A DNA stretch of 64,000 bases from JANPIX01 sp031425195 (GCA_031425195.1 JANPIX010000009.1:124001-188000), one strand, 5' to 3'; positions 53,487-62,810 are shown, counted from the first letter of the stretch. Made by a program: numbers and translations. Notes: generated by a model from the letters alone, not told the origin.

Positions 53487-54179
53487 CTATTCCGTCATGG
53501 CAATGCGCGGAAGGCTGGGTCCGGCCAGATCGGCCAGCACCGTTTCGCCCGCCACCATTGTCTGGCCCAGCGCCACAAGCGGATGAACGCCCGCCGGCAG
53601 ATACACGTCAAGCCGTGACCCGAACCGGATCAGGCCGAACCGCTCGCCGGTGCGCAGCGCCTGCCCCGGATGGGTGAAACAGACGATGCGACGCGCCACC
53701 AGCCCGGCAATCTGCACCACGGCCAGCCGCCGCCCGTCGGCAAGATCGATACACAGGCTGTTGCGTTCGTTATCCTCTGACGCCTTGTCGAGCGAGGCAT
53801 TCAGATACTTGCCGGGGCGGTAGGCTATGGCCGAAACCTTGCCCGCGATGGGCGCGCGGTTCACGTGGCAGTTGAACACGTTCATGAATACCGACACGCG
53901 CGTCAAAGCCTCTGGCCCCATGCCCAGTTCGGACGGGGGGACGGCGGGTTCGATCAATGACACGACGCCGTCAGCCGGGCTGACGATCAGACCGGCGCCC
54001 TGCGGAACCGACCGTTTGGGATCGCGGAAAAAGTAATAGCACCAGACTGTCGCGCCGACGCCAAGCCACCCCAACGGTTCCCACAGCCAGAACAGCAGCA
54101 GCGTGATCACAGCAAACACGCCGACAAAGCGGTAGCCTTCCGGATGCATCGGTTTCAGAAAAGTTCCCAGCATGTCCAT
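53487..54179 (-). CDS. psd: phosphatidylserine decarboxylase
   Basis: 230 residues from ATG 54179, the short bacterial Psd form. An N-terminal membrane segment (VFAVITLLLFWLWEPLGWL, about 20-38) precedes SPADGVV and the conserved FMNVFNCHVNRAPIAG. The self-cleavage site giving the pyruvoyl group is Gly-Ser in IRFGSRLDVYLP near 189-200. The enzyme decarboxylates phosphatidylserine to phosphatidylethanolamine. Operon with pssA. Confidence 0.95.
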   Translation of the reverse strand: MDMLGTFLKPMHPEGYRFVGVFAVITLLLFWLWEPLGWLGVGATVWCYYFFRDPKRSVPQGAGLIVSPADGVVSLIEPAVPPSELGMGPEALTRVSVFMNVFNCHVNRAPIAGKVSAIAYRPGKYLNASLDKASEDNERNSLCIDLADGRRLAVVQIAGLVARRIVCFTHPGQALRTGERFGLIRFGSRLDVYLPAGVHPLVALGQTMVAGETVLADLAGPSLPRIAMTE

Positions 54180-54351
54180 CAGACCATTATCCCCTTGCAG
54201 ACCTGCAAAGGTGCTAACGGCAACCGGGCAGAGGGGCAACTGCAAAGCGGGGCAGTCGGCTGCGACATTGGGCGGCGGATACAACGCGAGCGGCCGGAAC
54301 TTTGCCGCAAACCACAGGTTGCACGTGCGCCGCGCAACAGACGAGAACGCC

Positions 54352-54843
54352 ATGACCCCCGCCCAGCTCAGCCAGGAATTGCGCACAGCGCAGACCCCCG
54401 ACATGACCCGCAGACGGTGGATCATCGGCCTGTCGCTGTTCAACGCGGGCGTGGGCGCCTTGGTCGGGGCCTATCAGACGGGGATCGTCAAACATCTGCC
54501 CGATCCGCCCGGCCCCTTTGACGCCGACAGGGTAGACGCGTCCGACTATGGATACAAACGGCTGAACACGCCCGATGGAATGCTGATGCTGACGACGTTT
54601 GGTGTCACCGCGGTTCTGGCTTCGGCGGGCGGCAAGGACCGGGCAAAGGAAACGCCCTGGGTGCCGATCGCCCTGGCGGCAAAGACGGTTTATGACGTGG
54701 CGACTGCCGTAAAACTGGCGCAAGAGGAATGGCAAACAAATCGCGCGCTTTGTGCCTATTGTCAGGCCGCATCTGTCCTGTCCGTCGGGGTGGCAGCACT
54801 TGCCCTGCCCGAAGCCATCCGTGCCGCGCGGCAACTGGCGTGA
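54352..54843 (+). CDS. vitamin K epoxide reductase (VKOR)-like membrane protein
   Basis: 163 residues from ATG 54352. Predicted membrane helices lie near 22-42, 77-93, 100-117 and 138-153. The redox motif CAYC (RALCAYCQAASV) is at about 131-134, placed as in VKOR. The loop cysteine pair of canonical VKORs is missing, and no DsbA/thioredoxin partner is fused or adjacent. The family makes disulfides using quinones; whether this short form does so is uncertain. It is divergent from psd-pssA. Confidence 0.75.
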   Translation: MTPAQLSQELRTAQTPDMTRRRWIIGLSLFNAGVGALVGAYQTGIVKHLPDPPGPFDADRVDASDYGYKRLNTPDGMLMLTTFGVTAVLASAGGKDRAKETPWVPIALAAKTVYDVATAVKLAQEEWQTNRALCAYCQAASVLSVGVAALALPEAIRAARQLA

Positions 54844-54881
54844 TCGCCGCACCCGCAATCGTCTGCGGATGCGGCCGACAC

Positions 54882-55778
54882 TCAGGCAGGGATAACCATG
54901 CCCTTGCCGCGTGCCAGTTCGCGCATCTTGGCCTGAAGCTTTTCGAAAGCGCGCACTTCGATCTGGCGAATACGCTCGCGGCTGACGCTGTAACGCTCTG
55001 ACAGGTCTTCGAGCGTCACCGGTTCATCCGACAGGCGGCGCTGCATCAGAACGTCTTTTTCCCGTTCATTCAGCACCGACATGGCCTGCATCAGCAAGTC
55101 ACGCCGCATATCGAGTTCGTCGCGTTCCGCGTAATCGCCGGCCTGATCGCTGTCTTCATCTTCCAGCCAATCCTGCCACTGGGTGGAACTGTCGCCATCC
55201 GAGCCGACCATGACGTTCAGCGAGGCATCGCCCCCCGAAAGCCGCCGGTTCATGTCGACGACTTCCTTTTCGCTTACACCCAGTTGCGTCGCGATAATGG
55301 ACACGTTTTCGGGCCGCAGATCCCCTTCTTCCAGCGCGCCAAGTTTGGACTTGGCCTTGCGAAGGTTAAAGAAAAGCTTTTTCTGGGCGCTGGTGGTGCC
55401 CATTTTGACAAGGCTCCACGACCGCAGGATGTATTCCTGAATCGACGCGCGGATCCACCACATCGCATAGGTTGCAAGGCGAAAGCCCTTTTCGGGATCA
55501 AACCGTTTGACGGCCTGCATCAGCCCGACGTTCGCTTCGGAAATCACCTCGGCCTGCGGCAGGCCATAGCCGCGATACCCCATGGCGATCTTGGCGGCGA
55601 GCCGCAGATGCGATGTCACCATCTGGTGCGCGGCTTCGGTGTCCTGATGATCGACCCAGCGTTTCGCCAGCATGTATTCCTGTTCCGGTTCCAGCAATGG
55701 AAACTTCCGGATTTCCTGCATATAGCGGTTCAGGCCCTGTTCCGGGCTTGGTGCAGGAAGATTGGCATAGGTGCTCAT
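54882..55778 (-). CDS. rpoH: RNA polymerase heat-shock sigma factor RpoH
   Basis: 298 residues from ATG 55778. A sigma-32 class protein: region 2 with SEANVGLMQAVKRFDPEKGFRLATYAMWWIRASIQEYI (split as EANVGLMQAVKRFDPEKG and RLATYAMWWIRASIQEY), the RpoH box region QKKLFFNLRK near 135, and region 4 LEDLSERYSVSRERIRQIEVRAFEKL. It directs transcription of chaperone and protease genes. Many Rhodobacterales carry two RpoH paralogues; which one this is cannot be told from sequence alone. Confidence 0.95.
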   Translation of the reverse strand: MSTYANLPAPSPEQGLNRYMQEIRKFPLLEPEQEYMLAKRWVDHQDTEAAHQMVTSHLRLAAKIAMGYRGYGLPQAEVISEANVGLMQAVKRFDPEKGFRLATYAMWWIRASIQEYILRSWSLVKMGTTSAQKKLFFNLRKAKSKLGALEEGDLRPENVSIIATQLGVSEKEVVDMNRRLSGGDASLNVMVGSDGDSSTQWQDWLEDEDSDQAGDYAERDELDMRRDLLMQAMSVLNEREKDVLMQRRLSDEPVTLEDLSERYSVSRERIRQIEVRAFEKLQAKMRELARGKGMVIPA

Positions 55779-55827
55779 ATCGTGCCCCCTGTGTTGCCGC
55801 CGTCCATTATGGCCCAGCGGGTTGCGC

Positions 55828-55856
55828 AAATTAGCGGAGCTGGTCCTGCTTCGCAA
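55828..55856 (-). promoter_or_regulatory. putative sigma70-type promoter of rpoH
   Basis: On the minus strand, TTGCGA and TAATTT are separated by 17 bases, about 50-80 bases upstream of the rpoH start. It is a reasonable housekeeping promoter by pattern only. Confidence 0.4.
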
Positions 55857-55893
55857 GAACCGCACGCTGCACTGCGCAACCTTTCCCAACTAT

Positions 55894-55906
55894 TTACGCG
55901 GCGTAA
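55894..55906. promoter_or_regulatory. palindrome TTACGC-G-GCGTAA upstream of rpoH
   Basis: Perfect 13-base palindrome between rpoH and the end of rluD, 38 bases upstream of the putative rpoH -35. A regulator site is possible; none is known for this motif. Confidence 0.35.
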
Positions 55907-55943
55907 GGTTTTCCAGTTGCCTGAAAGAAATGTCACAAAACCG

Positions 55944-57032
55944 TCAGACAGATTGGCGCAAGGTCGTCGTCAGTTCCGTCAGATCGGCCGGCATCGGGCT
56001 TTCGAAAGACAAGGCCGCACCCGTCACCGGATGCACAAACCCAAGCGTGGCCGCGTGAAGTGCCTGACGCGGAAAGGCCATCGCAACCCGCGCGGCGGTA
56101 TCACCCATCAGCTTGGCCGACAGCTTGCGCTGACCGCCATAGGTGGGATCGCCGATCAACGCGTGCCCGGCATAGGCCATGTGCACCCTGATCTGGTGGG
56201 TCCGCCCGGTTTCCAGCCAGCATTCGGCAAGGCTCGCCGACCCCTGCCCGAAGGTTTCGATCACCCGCGCGCGCGTTACCGCGTGGCGTCCGTGATCGAA
56301 CAGCACCGCCTGACGCTGCCTGTCGGTCTTGTGCCGGGCAAGGTGGGTCGCAATCCGCACCACCTGCGCACTTTCAAACGCGATGCCCCGCAGGCCGCGC
56401 AACCGGGGGTCTGCAGCATCCGGTGCCCCGTGCAGAACGGCAAGATACCGACGGTTGACTGTGTGGTCGTGGAATTGCGCGGCCAGGCCGTGATGCGCCC
56501 TGTCTGATTTCGCCACAACCAGAAGACCCGAGGTATCCTTGTCGATCCGGTGGACGATGCCCGGGCGCTTTTCACCACCGATGCCCGAAAGTTCGCCTGC
56601 AAAATGATGCAGCAAGGCATTCACCAATGTGCCCGAAGGCGATCCCGGCGCGGGGTGCACGACCATGCCCGCCGGTTTGTCGATCACGATCAGATCGGCG
56701 TCTTCCCAGATCACCGACAGGGGAATATCTTCGGCAAGCGTATCAGTGTCCACCGCAGGTGCCAGCCGCAGGGTAAAGATTTGCCCCGGCTGAACCCGCG
56801 CCTTGGCGTCCGTCACGGGAACCCCGTCGCGCAGCACATCACCCGCCGCGATCATCCGGGCAAGCCTTGTGCGCGACAATGCCGCCTCCTCTGGCACTGA
56901 CACGGCCAAGGCCTTATCAAGACGGTCTGGGGGGGCCTCTCCCAATGTCACGATCAGAAGGTCACCGGTATCATCATCGCCATCGGTGTCGGGCACCATC
57001 GTGGCCAATGCGGGATCAAGGGGAACAGACAT
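55944..57032 (-). CDS. rluD: 23S rRNA pseudouridine synthase, RluD-like (RluA family)
   Basis: 362 residues from ATG 57032. An N-terminal S4-like domain (RLDKALAVSVPEEAALSRTR) precedes the catalytic domain with the nucleophile Asp in PGIVHRIDKDTSGLLVV near 160-176, and RTHQIRVHMAYAGHALIGDP. RluD converts uridines of 23S helix 69 to pseudouridine. Longer upstream frames run through the divergent neighbour and are rejected. Its start codon overlaps the start codon of the plus-strand gene. Confidence 0.92.
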   Translation of the reverse strand: MSVPLDPALATMVPDTDGDDDTGDLLIVTLGEAPPDRLDKALAVSVPEEAALSRTRLARMIAAGDVLRDGVPVTDAKARVQPGQIFTLRLAPAVDTDTLAEDIPLSVIWEDADLIVIDKPAGMVVHPAPGSPSGTLVNALLHHFAGELSGIGGEKRPGIVHRIDKDTSGLLVVAKSDRAHHGLAAQFHDHTVNRRYLAVLHGAPDAADPRLRGLRGIAFESAQVVRIATHLARHKTDRQRQAVLFDHGRHAVTRARVIETFGQGSASLAECWLETGRTHQIRVHMAYAGHALIGDPTYGGQRKLSAKLMGDTAARVAMAFPRQALHAATLGFVHPVTGAALSFESPMPADLTELTTTLRQSV

Positions 57033-57342
57033 GGACGATACCTCATCCGAACCGGGCTTGCCGCCCTCGCTTCGGTTTCTGAAATGGCTGGTGATCATCT
57101 TGACGCTCACCCTGATTGGCGGTGTCATAACCATCGTGGGGCTGATTGTCACCCGCCTCCCCGATGCGATGACGGCGCGGCCGGAATGGCCCGCGACGCT
57201 GGCCCTGCCAGTGGGTGCCGTGCCGCAGGCGGTGACGCAAGGGACTGGCTGGATCGGGGTTGCCACGACTGACGGGCGCATGTTGATCTTCAACACCGAC
57301 GGCACGCTGCGGCAGGAAATCGCGATCAGACCTGCGCCTTGA
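57031..57342 (+). CDS. small membrane protein, DUF6476-like
   Basis: 103 residues, ATG 57031 with AAGGGGAA upstream. One strong membrane helix (about 20-41, LVIILTLTLIGGVITIVGLIV) followed by a periplasmic tail containing LPVGAVPQAVTQGTGWIGV and ATTDGRMLIFNTDGTLRQEI. It fits a small Rhodobacterales family usually found head-to-head with rluD. Function unknown. Confidence 0.75.
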   Translation: MDDTSSEPGLPPSLRFLKWLVIILTLTLIGGVITIVGLIVTRLPDAMTARPEWPATLALPVGAVPQAVTQGTGWIGVATTDGRMLIFNTDGTLRQEIAIRPAP

Positions 57343-57427
57343 CGGCGGCAGGCAAAGCGCACGGCGCAAGGAAGACCGATTTTTCGCCGAAAAATCGACA
57401 TTGAACAGGCAGATGGGCGGAATGGGT

Positions 57428-58882
57428 ATGTTGGAAGACTATGGCGTGACCGATGCGACGGGGCTGGCGGCACTGGTGGCGAGCCGTGCTGTGTCGCCGG
57501 ACGAACTGCTGGATCAGGCTTTGACGCAGGTGGCGCGGCTGAACCCCGCCCTGAACGCCGTGGTTCTGCTGCAAGAGGCGGTCGCCCGCCGGTCCATTGC
57601 CGATGGTCTGCCGCAGGGGCCATTCCGGGGGGTGCCGTTCCTACTGAAGGATCTGGGGTGCGAGGCGATTGATTTCCCCTCGCACAACGGGTCGCGCCTT
57701 CTGGCGGACACGCGCTATGATCAGGACAGCAGCATCTTCAAACGCATCCGCAGCACCGGAGTCGTGACGTTCGGGCGCACGACCTCGCCCGAGGGTGGCA
57801 TCGGCACAGCGACGGAATCTGCCGTGTATGGCGGACCGACGCGCAACCCGTGGAACCTTGACCACACCCCAGGCGGATCGTCGGGCGGGGCCGGCGCAGC
57901 GGTGGCGGCCGGGATCGTGCCCTTTGCCCATGGGTCGGACGGCGGCGGATCGGTGCGCATTCCCGCATCGAACTGCGGCCTGTTCGGGTTCAAACCGACG
58001 CGTGCCCGTCTGCCGGACGGGCCATACGCTGGCGAGGGTTGGGCCGGAATGGCCATCGACGGGTTCCTGACGCGGTCGGTCCGCGACACGGCGATCATGC
58101 TGGATGCCTGTGCCGGGCCGGATCGGGGTGCCCCCTATGCAGCCCCGCCGCTGACCGGTGGCCACGCCGCTGCGATCATGCGGCCGCCCGCGCGCAGGCT
58201 TCGCGTGGCGCTGTGCGACACCACCTTCACCGGCACGCCGATCCATCCTGATTGCCGCGAGGCCGTACTGGAAACCGGGCGTCTGTTGGAGCAGCTTGGC
58301 CACATGGTCGAACCTGCCTGCCCCACGGCGGACGTGGCGGGCATGATGCGCGCCTGGACGGATGTGGTGGCGGTGGGAACTGCACTTGGCATCCAGAACG
58401 CGCTGCGCGGCCGCACGGCCACCCCGGACCTGATCGAGGGGGTGGGTCGCGGGGCCATGGCCCATGCCGCAACCCTTGGCCCGCTGCGGTATCTGGAGGC
58501 TGTGGGCCAGATCCATGCCTTTGGCCGCCAGATGGCCGCTTTCTTTGAACCCGACGCGGGCGCCCCCTTTGATATCCTGTTGTCGGCCACCCTGGCCGAA
58601 CCGCCCGCACGGATCGGGCGCTTCAACCATGACACTACCGACTATGTGGCCTACCGGACCGGCCCGAACGGCATCTTTGCCTATTCGCCGTTCTGCGCCG
58701 TCTTCAACGCAAGCGGCCAGCCGGCGGCATCGGTGCCACTCGGGCAATCGGCAGACGGCTTGCCCATCAGCATCCACCTTGCCGCGCCGTTTGGTGCTGA
58801 TGAAATGTTGATCTCGCTTTGCGCGGAACTGGAGCGTTCGTCGCCCTGGGCGCACAAACACCCCCCACATGTCGCGAATTGA
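57428..58882 (+). CDS. amidase (amidase signature family)
   Basis: 484 residues. The Ser-cisSer-Lys triad is visible: Lys in FLLKDLGCE near 76, cis-Ser in GGSSGGAGAAVA and the nucleophile Ser in GSDGGGSVRIPAS near 180. Family members hydrolyse small amides or act as GatA. This one is too far from gatCAB context to be GatA. ATG 57428 was chosen for the GGCGGA six bases upstream; ATG 57413 and 57422 are alternatives. It precedes a polyamine-type ABC transporter, so the substrate may be an imported amide; this is inference. Confidence 0.87.
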   Translation: MLEDYGVTDATGLAALVASRAVSPDELLDQALTQVARLNPALNAVVLLQEAVARRSIADGLPQGPFRGVPFLLKDLGCEAIDFPSHNGSRLLADTRYDQDSSIFKRIRSTGVVTFGRTTSPEGGIGTATESAVYGGPTRNPWNLDHTPGGSSGGAGAAVAAGIVPFAHGSDGGGSVRIPASNCGLFGFKPTRARLPDGPYAGEGWAGMAIDGFLTRSVRDTAIMLDACAGPDRGAPYAAPPLTGGHAAAIMRPPARRLRVALCDTTFTGTPIHPDCREAVLETGRLLEQLGHMVEPACPTADVAGMMRAWTDVVAVGTALGIQNALRGRTATPDLIEGVGRGAMAHAATLGPLRYLEAVGQIHAFGRQMAAFFEPDAGAPFDILLSATLAEPPARIGRFNHDTTDYVAYRTGPNGIFAYSPFCAVFNASGQPAASVPLGQSADGLPISIHLAAPFGADEMLISLCAELERSSPWAHKHPPHVAN

Positions 58883-58943
58883 CTTGCGAGACAGCGCCAA
58901 GCCTTAACATATGAACCCAGTGCAAAGGCCGAAAGGGTTTCGT

Positions 58944-60014
58944 GTGTCCGATATCGCAGTGGAAGCCAGAAACGCGGTCAAGGCCTTTGGTCAGGGGTCG
59001 GCAGCGGTGCGCGCGCTTGACGATGTGTCTGTGCAGATCCGCAAAGGGGAATTCTTTACGCTGCTCGGCCCGTCGGGCTGTGGCAAGACCACACTTTTGC
59101 GTCTGATCGCGGGGTTCGAGGCACCGACAAGCGGCACCATTCTGCTCGACGGTGCCGACATTACCCACCTGCCCCCCAACAAGCGCGCCGTGAACACGGT
59201 GTTCCAGTCCTATGCCCTGTTTCCGCATCTGACCGTGGCACAGAACGTGGCGTTCGGTCTGCAGATGCTGGGCAAACCAGCCGCCGAAGTGACCGCGCGC
59301 ACCAACCAGATGCTGGCGCTGGTCAAACTGGACGCGATGGCAGGCCGCAAGACAAGCCAGCTTTCGGGTGGCCAACAACAGCGCGTGGCACTTGCGCGGG
59401 CGCTGGCACCGCAGCCAAAAGTTTTGCTGCTTGATGAACCATTGTCGGCACTTGACCTCAAACTGCGCAAGGAAATGCAGATCGAGTTGAAACGGCTGCA
59501 AACCGAAACGGGCATCACCTTTGTGTTCGTCACCCACGATCAGGAAGAAGCCCTGACGATGAGCGACCGCATCGCCGTGATGAGCGCGGGGCATATTCAG
59601 CAGATCGGAACCCCGCGCGATATCTATACCCGCCCGTCCAACCGCTTTGTCGCGGCGTTTATCGGCGAGACGAACTTTTTGCCAGCGGTATGGCGCGCCG
59701 GGGCCTATCATCTGGCATCTGCCGATGTGATTGCCGGGGTGCCCGCCGCCGGGGCCGAGGGTCAGGCCGTGACGCTGACCGTGCGCCCGGAACAGGTTCG
59801 CCTTGTGGACAGCAGCGCCCCCGGCGCGCTTGCGGCCACACTGTCAAGCATGGTCTATTTCGGCACCGACACGCATTGCCATGTGACACTGGCCGACGGG
59901 CTTGAAATCGTGGCACGACTGCAAAGCACCGCCACGGGCGAGGCGGCGCTGCAGGTTGGTCAACCGCTGGGCCTGCGCTTTGAACCGGGCGCGGTTCAGG
60001 TTCTGGAGGACTGA
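58944..60014 (+). CDS. potA: spermidine/putrescine-type ABC transporter ATP-binding protein
   Basis: 356 residues from GTG 58944, which has AAAGGG six bases upstream; ATG 58911 in frame would add 11 residues but has no SD. Walker A GPSGCGKTT, Q-loop FQSYALFPHLTV, signature LSGGQQQRVALARAL, Walker B VLLLDEPLSALD and the switch His in VTHDQEEAL are all present, and a TOBE domain occupies about the last 80 residues. It energises the permease encoded by the next two genes. Confidence 0.92.
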   Translation: MSDIAVEARNAVKAFGQGSAAVRALDDVSVQIRKGEFFTLLGPSGCGKTTLLRLIAGFEAPTSGTILLDGADITHLPPNKRAVNTVFQSYALFPHLTVAQNVAFGLQMLGKPAAEVTARTNQMLALVKLDAMAGRKTSQLSGGQQQRVALARALAPQPKVLLLDEPLSALDLKLRKEMQIELKRLQTETGITFVFVTHDQEEALTMSDRIAVMSAGHIQQIGTPRDIYTRPSNRFVAAFIGETNFLPAVWRAGAYHLASADVIAGVPAAGAEGQAVTLTVRPEQVRLVDSSAPGALAATLSSMVYFGTDTHCHVTLADGLEIVARLQSTATGEAALQVGQPLGLRFEPGAVQVLED

Positions 60015-60018
60015 TCCG

Positions 60019-60927
60019 ATGAGCGCCGCCGAACAGGACATGGCCAGAAGGTCTGCCCGCGACGCCTGGATGCTTGTGACCCCAGCGCTGATCCTGCTGA
60101 CGGTTGCCGCAGTCGGCCCACTGTTCATCATGCTGGTCTATTCGTTTCTGACGCCCGGCCAGTATGGCAATGTCGAGGCGCAGTTTTCCTGGGATGGCTG
60201 GGTCGGCATCTTGTTCAGCCGCGACATTTTTGACGGCACATTGCAGATGGCTGACGCGCATCTGACGATTTTCTGGCGGTCGGTCAAACTGTCGTTGATG
60301 ACAACGGGCATCACCTTTCTGGTCGGGTTCCCGACCGCGTGGTTCATCGCCACGCGCCCGCCCCGCGCCCGCGCGCTGTGGCTGTTCCTGATCACCATTC
60401 CGTTCTGGACCAACCTGTTGATCCGCACCTTTGCGATCAACGAGATCATCCGTAACGAAGGCATCCTGAACCTGATCCTGCTGCAAACGGGCATCATCGC
60501 GAAACCCCTGCAGATCATCTATACTGACACGGCGGTTCTGGTGGGGATGGCCTATGTTTATCTGCCGCTCATGGTGCTGCCGTTGTTTGCGGCCATCGAC
60601 AGGTTCGACATGCGGCTGCTGGAGGCGGGCTATGATCTTTATGCAACCCGCTGGGCGGTGCTGCGCCGGGTGATCCTGCCCATCGTCAAGCCGGGCATCG
60701 TGGCGGGGTCAATCCTTGTGTTCGTCCCGTCGCTGGGTGCCTATGTGACGCCGCGGATTCTGGGTGGCGGCAAGAACATGATGATCGGCAACTTCATCGA
60801 ACTGCAGTTCGGTCAGGGGCGGAACTGGCCACTGGGGGCCGCGCTGTCGGTCACACTGCTGATCGTCGTGACTATCGCGTTGTTGTTCTATGTCCGCGCC
60901 GCGAACAGGGATACGCCGCATGGCTGA
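60019..60927 (+). CDS. potB: spermidine/putrescine-type ABC transporter permease, PotB-like
   Basis: 302 residues, six predicted membrane helices starting with WMLVTPALILLTVAAVGPLF near 17-36. The cytoplasmic EAA coupling loop is LLEAGYDLYATRWAVLRRVI near 202-221. The start ATG 60019 follows the potA stop after four bases. Its end overlaps the next permease by eight bases. Confidence 0.92.
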   Translation: MSAAEQDMARRSARDAWMLVTPALILLTVAAVGPLFIMLVYSFLTPGQYGNVEAQFSWDGWVGILFSRDIFDGTLQMADAHLTIFWRSVKLSLMTTGITFLVGFPTAWFIATRPPRARALWLFLITIPFWTNLLIRTFAINEIIRNEGILNLILLQTGIIAKPLQIIYTDTAVLVGMAYVYLPLMVLPLFAAIDRFDMRLLEAGYDLYATRWAVLRRVILPIVKPGIVAGSILVFVPSLGAYVTPRILGGGKNMMIGNFIELQFGQGRNWPLGAALSVTLLIVVTIALLFYVRAANRDTPHG

Positions 60928-61723
60928 CAAGGGTTTTTCCGTGGCCCGCCTGCCGGGTTTCACCTTTACCGCGATGGCGGTATTTCTGGCGCTGTACCTG
61001 CCGATCTTTGCGCTTGTCGTCTATTCCTTCAACGCGGGCAAATCCGTGTCGATGTGGGAGGGGTTTTCGTTTCAGTGGTATGCTGCCGCCTGGGCCAATG
61101 ACCGGGTGGTGGATGCGACGCTCCGCTCGCTCTGGATCGCATTGTGCGCGGCGGTGATTGCAACCTTTGTCGGCACGCTGGCCGCCCTTGGCACGACACG
61201 GCGGCGCGCTTATCGCGGACAGACCTTTGTTTATGTGATGATCAACCAGCCGCTGATGGTGCCCGAAATCGTGACGGCTGTGGCGCTTTTGATCTTCTTT
61301 GCCTGGATCAAGGTGGCCACGGGCTATCAGGGGTTGGGGTATCTGATCGCCGCGCATTCGGCCTTTTGCATCCCGTTTGCCTATCTGCCGATCCGGGCGC
61401 GGCTGGAAGGCATGGACCTGTCGCTGGAAACAGCGGCCGCCGACCTTTATGCCAGCCCCTTTGCCACGTTTCGCCGTGTGACCCTGCCGCTTCTGGCCCC
61501 CGGCATCATTGCGGGCGGGATGTTGGCCTTCGTCATCAGTCTGGACGATGTCGTGATCACCGAATTCGTCAAATCTGCGGGACAGGACACCCTTCCCACC
61601 TATATGCTGGGGCAGGTACGGCGACAGATCACGCCCGAAATCAACGCTATTTCAAGCGTGCTGCTGGCGCTTACCGTGCTGCTGCTGACCGCGTTCTTTC
61701 TTTTGACGCGCAAAAAAGAATGA
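60920..61723 (+). CDS. potC: spermidine/putrescine-type ABC transporter permease, PotC-like
   Basis: 267 residues, six predicted membrane helices, first FTFTAMAVFLALYLPIFALV. The EAA loop is LETAAADLYASPFATFRRVT near 174-193, and SLDDVVITEF near the C-terminus is a PotC hallmark. It pairs with the PotB-like protein to form the membrane channel. A 32-base gap separates it from the binding-protein gene. Confidence 0.92.
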   Translation: MADKGFSVARLPGFTFTAMAVFLALYLPIFALVVYSFNAGKSVSMWEGFSFQWYAAAWANDRVVDATLRSLWIALCAAVIATFVGTLAALGTTRRRAYRGQTFVYVMINQPLMVPEIVTAVALLIFFAWIKVATGYQGLGYLIAAHSAFCIPFAYLPIRARLEGMDLSLETAAADLYASPFATFRRVTLPLLAPGIIAGGMLAFVISLDDVVITEFVKSAGQDTLPTYMLGQVRRQITPEINAISSVLLALTVLLLTAFFLLTRKKE

Positions 61724-61755
61724 CAAAACAACAAACCACCAACCGGGAGACGACA

Positions 61756-62784
61756 ATGATGAAACGCACCCTCACCACGCTTGGCCTGTTTCTGGCCAGC
61801 ACGGCGATGGCCCAGGCCGAAGGCCAACTGCAACTTTACAACTGGGGCGACTATACCAGCCCGGAACTGCTTGCGAAATTCGAGGCGGAAACCGGGATCA
61901 AGGTCACCGTCACCGATTACGACAGCAACGATACTGCCTTGGCCAAGATCGAGGCGGGCGGCCACGGGTTCGATCTGGTCGTGCCCTCGGCAAACTATGT
62001 CCCGATCTGGATCGAAAAGGGCCTGATCACCGAACTGGATCTGTCGCGCATTCCGAACCATGCCAACATCGCGCCCGACTGGATGAACGTCGATTACGAC
62101 CCCGGCCGCAAGTACACGATGCCGTGGCAGTGGGGCACGACCGGCGTTGCCGTCAACCAGACCGCCTATTCCGGCGATGTGAACACCAGCGCCATCTTCA
62201 TGGACCCGCCCGAAGAACTGGTCGGCAAGGTGAACGTGTCACCGGAAATGAACGACGTTCTGGCACTCGCCACGATGTACATGGGCGGCGAGCCTTGCAC
62301 CGAAGACACCGAGGTTCTGAAGAAAGTGCGCGACGCGCTGCTGGAGGCCAAGCCGAAATGGCAGTCGATGGATTACGGCATGACCGAAAAGATGTCGGCC
62401 AATGACACGATGGCGACCCTGTACTGGAACGGTGCCATGTTCCGCGCCCGTCTGGCCAACCCGGACGTCAAGTATGGCTATCCGAAGGAAGGCTATATCC
62501 TGTGGATGGATCAGGTGGCCCTGCTGAAGGACGCGCAGAATGTTGATGAGGCGTATCAGTTCATCAACTTCATCGCCGAGCCGGAAAATGCCGCGATGAT
62601 TTCGGCCTTTGCGCGCTATGCCAATGGCATTACCGGGTCGGAAGAGTTCATGCCTGCCGACATGAAGGATGCGCCGGAAATCGTCATTCCGGCCGAGTTC
62701 AAGGACAAGGGCGTGTTCCTGAAGACCTGTCCGCCCAAGGCGCAGGAATATATCACGGCGATCTGGACCGAACTGCAGAAGTAA
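61756..62784 (+). CDS. potD: periplasmic polyamine-type solute-binding protein, PotD-like
   Basis: 342 residues. A signal peptide of about 20-22 residues ends in AMAQA. The mature protein begins QLQLYNWGDYTSPELLAKFE, the PotD/PotF pattern, and continues with GHGFDLVVPSANYVPIWIEK and PWQWGTTGVAVN. SBP family 1 for putrescine/spermidine; which amine is bound cannot be read from sequence. GGGAGAC precedes ATG 61756 (ATG 61759 also possible). Last gene of the transporter operon. Confidence 0.92.
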   Translation: MMKRTLTTLGLFLASTAMAQAEGQLQLYNWGDYTSPELLAKFEAETGIKVTVTDYDSNDTALAKIEAGGHGFDLVVPSANYVPIWIEKGLITELDLSRIPNHANIAPDWMNVDYDPGRKYTMPWQWGTTGVAVNQTAYSGDVNTSAIFMDPPEELVGKVNVSPEMNDVLALATMYMGGEPCTEDTEVLKKVRDALLEAKPKWQSMDYGMTEKMSANDTMATLYWNGAMFRARLANPDVKYGYPKEGYILWMDQVALLKDAQNVDEAYQFINFIAEPENAAMISAFARYANGITGSEEFMPADMKDAPEIVIPAEFKDKGVFLKTCPPKAQEYITAIWTELQK

Positions 62785-62810
62785 TCTGCCCCGCCTGCGG
62801 CGGTGCGGCG

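Noticed and set aside
55284..56507. 407-codon plus-strand frame spanning rpoH and rluD
   Set aside because: It crosses an intergenic region and two verified minus-strand genes, so it is a compositional artefact.
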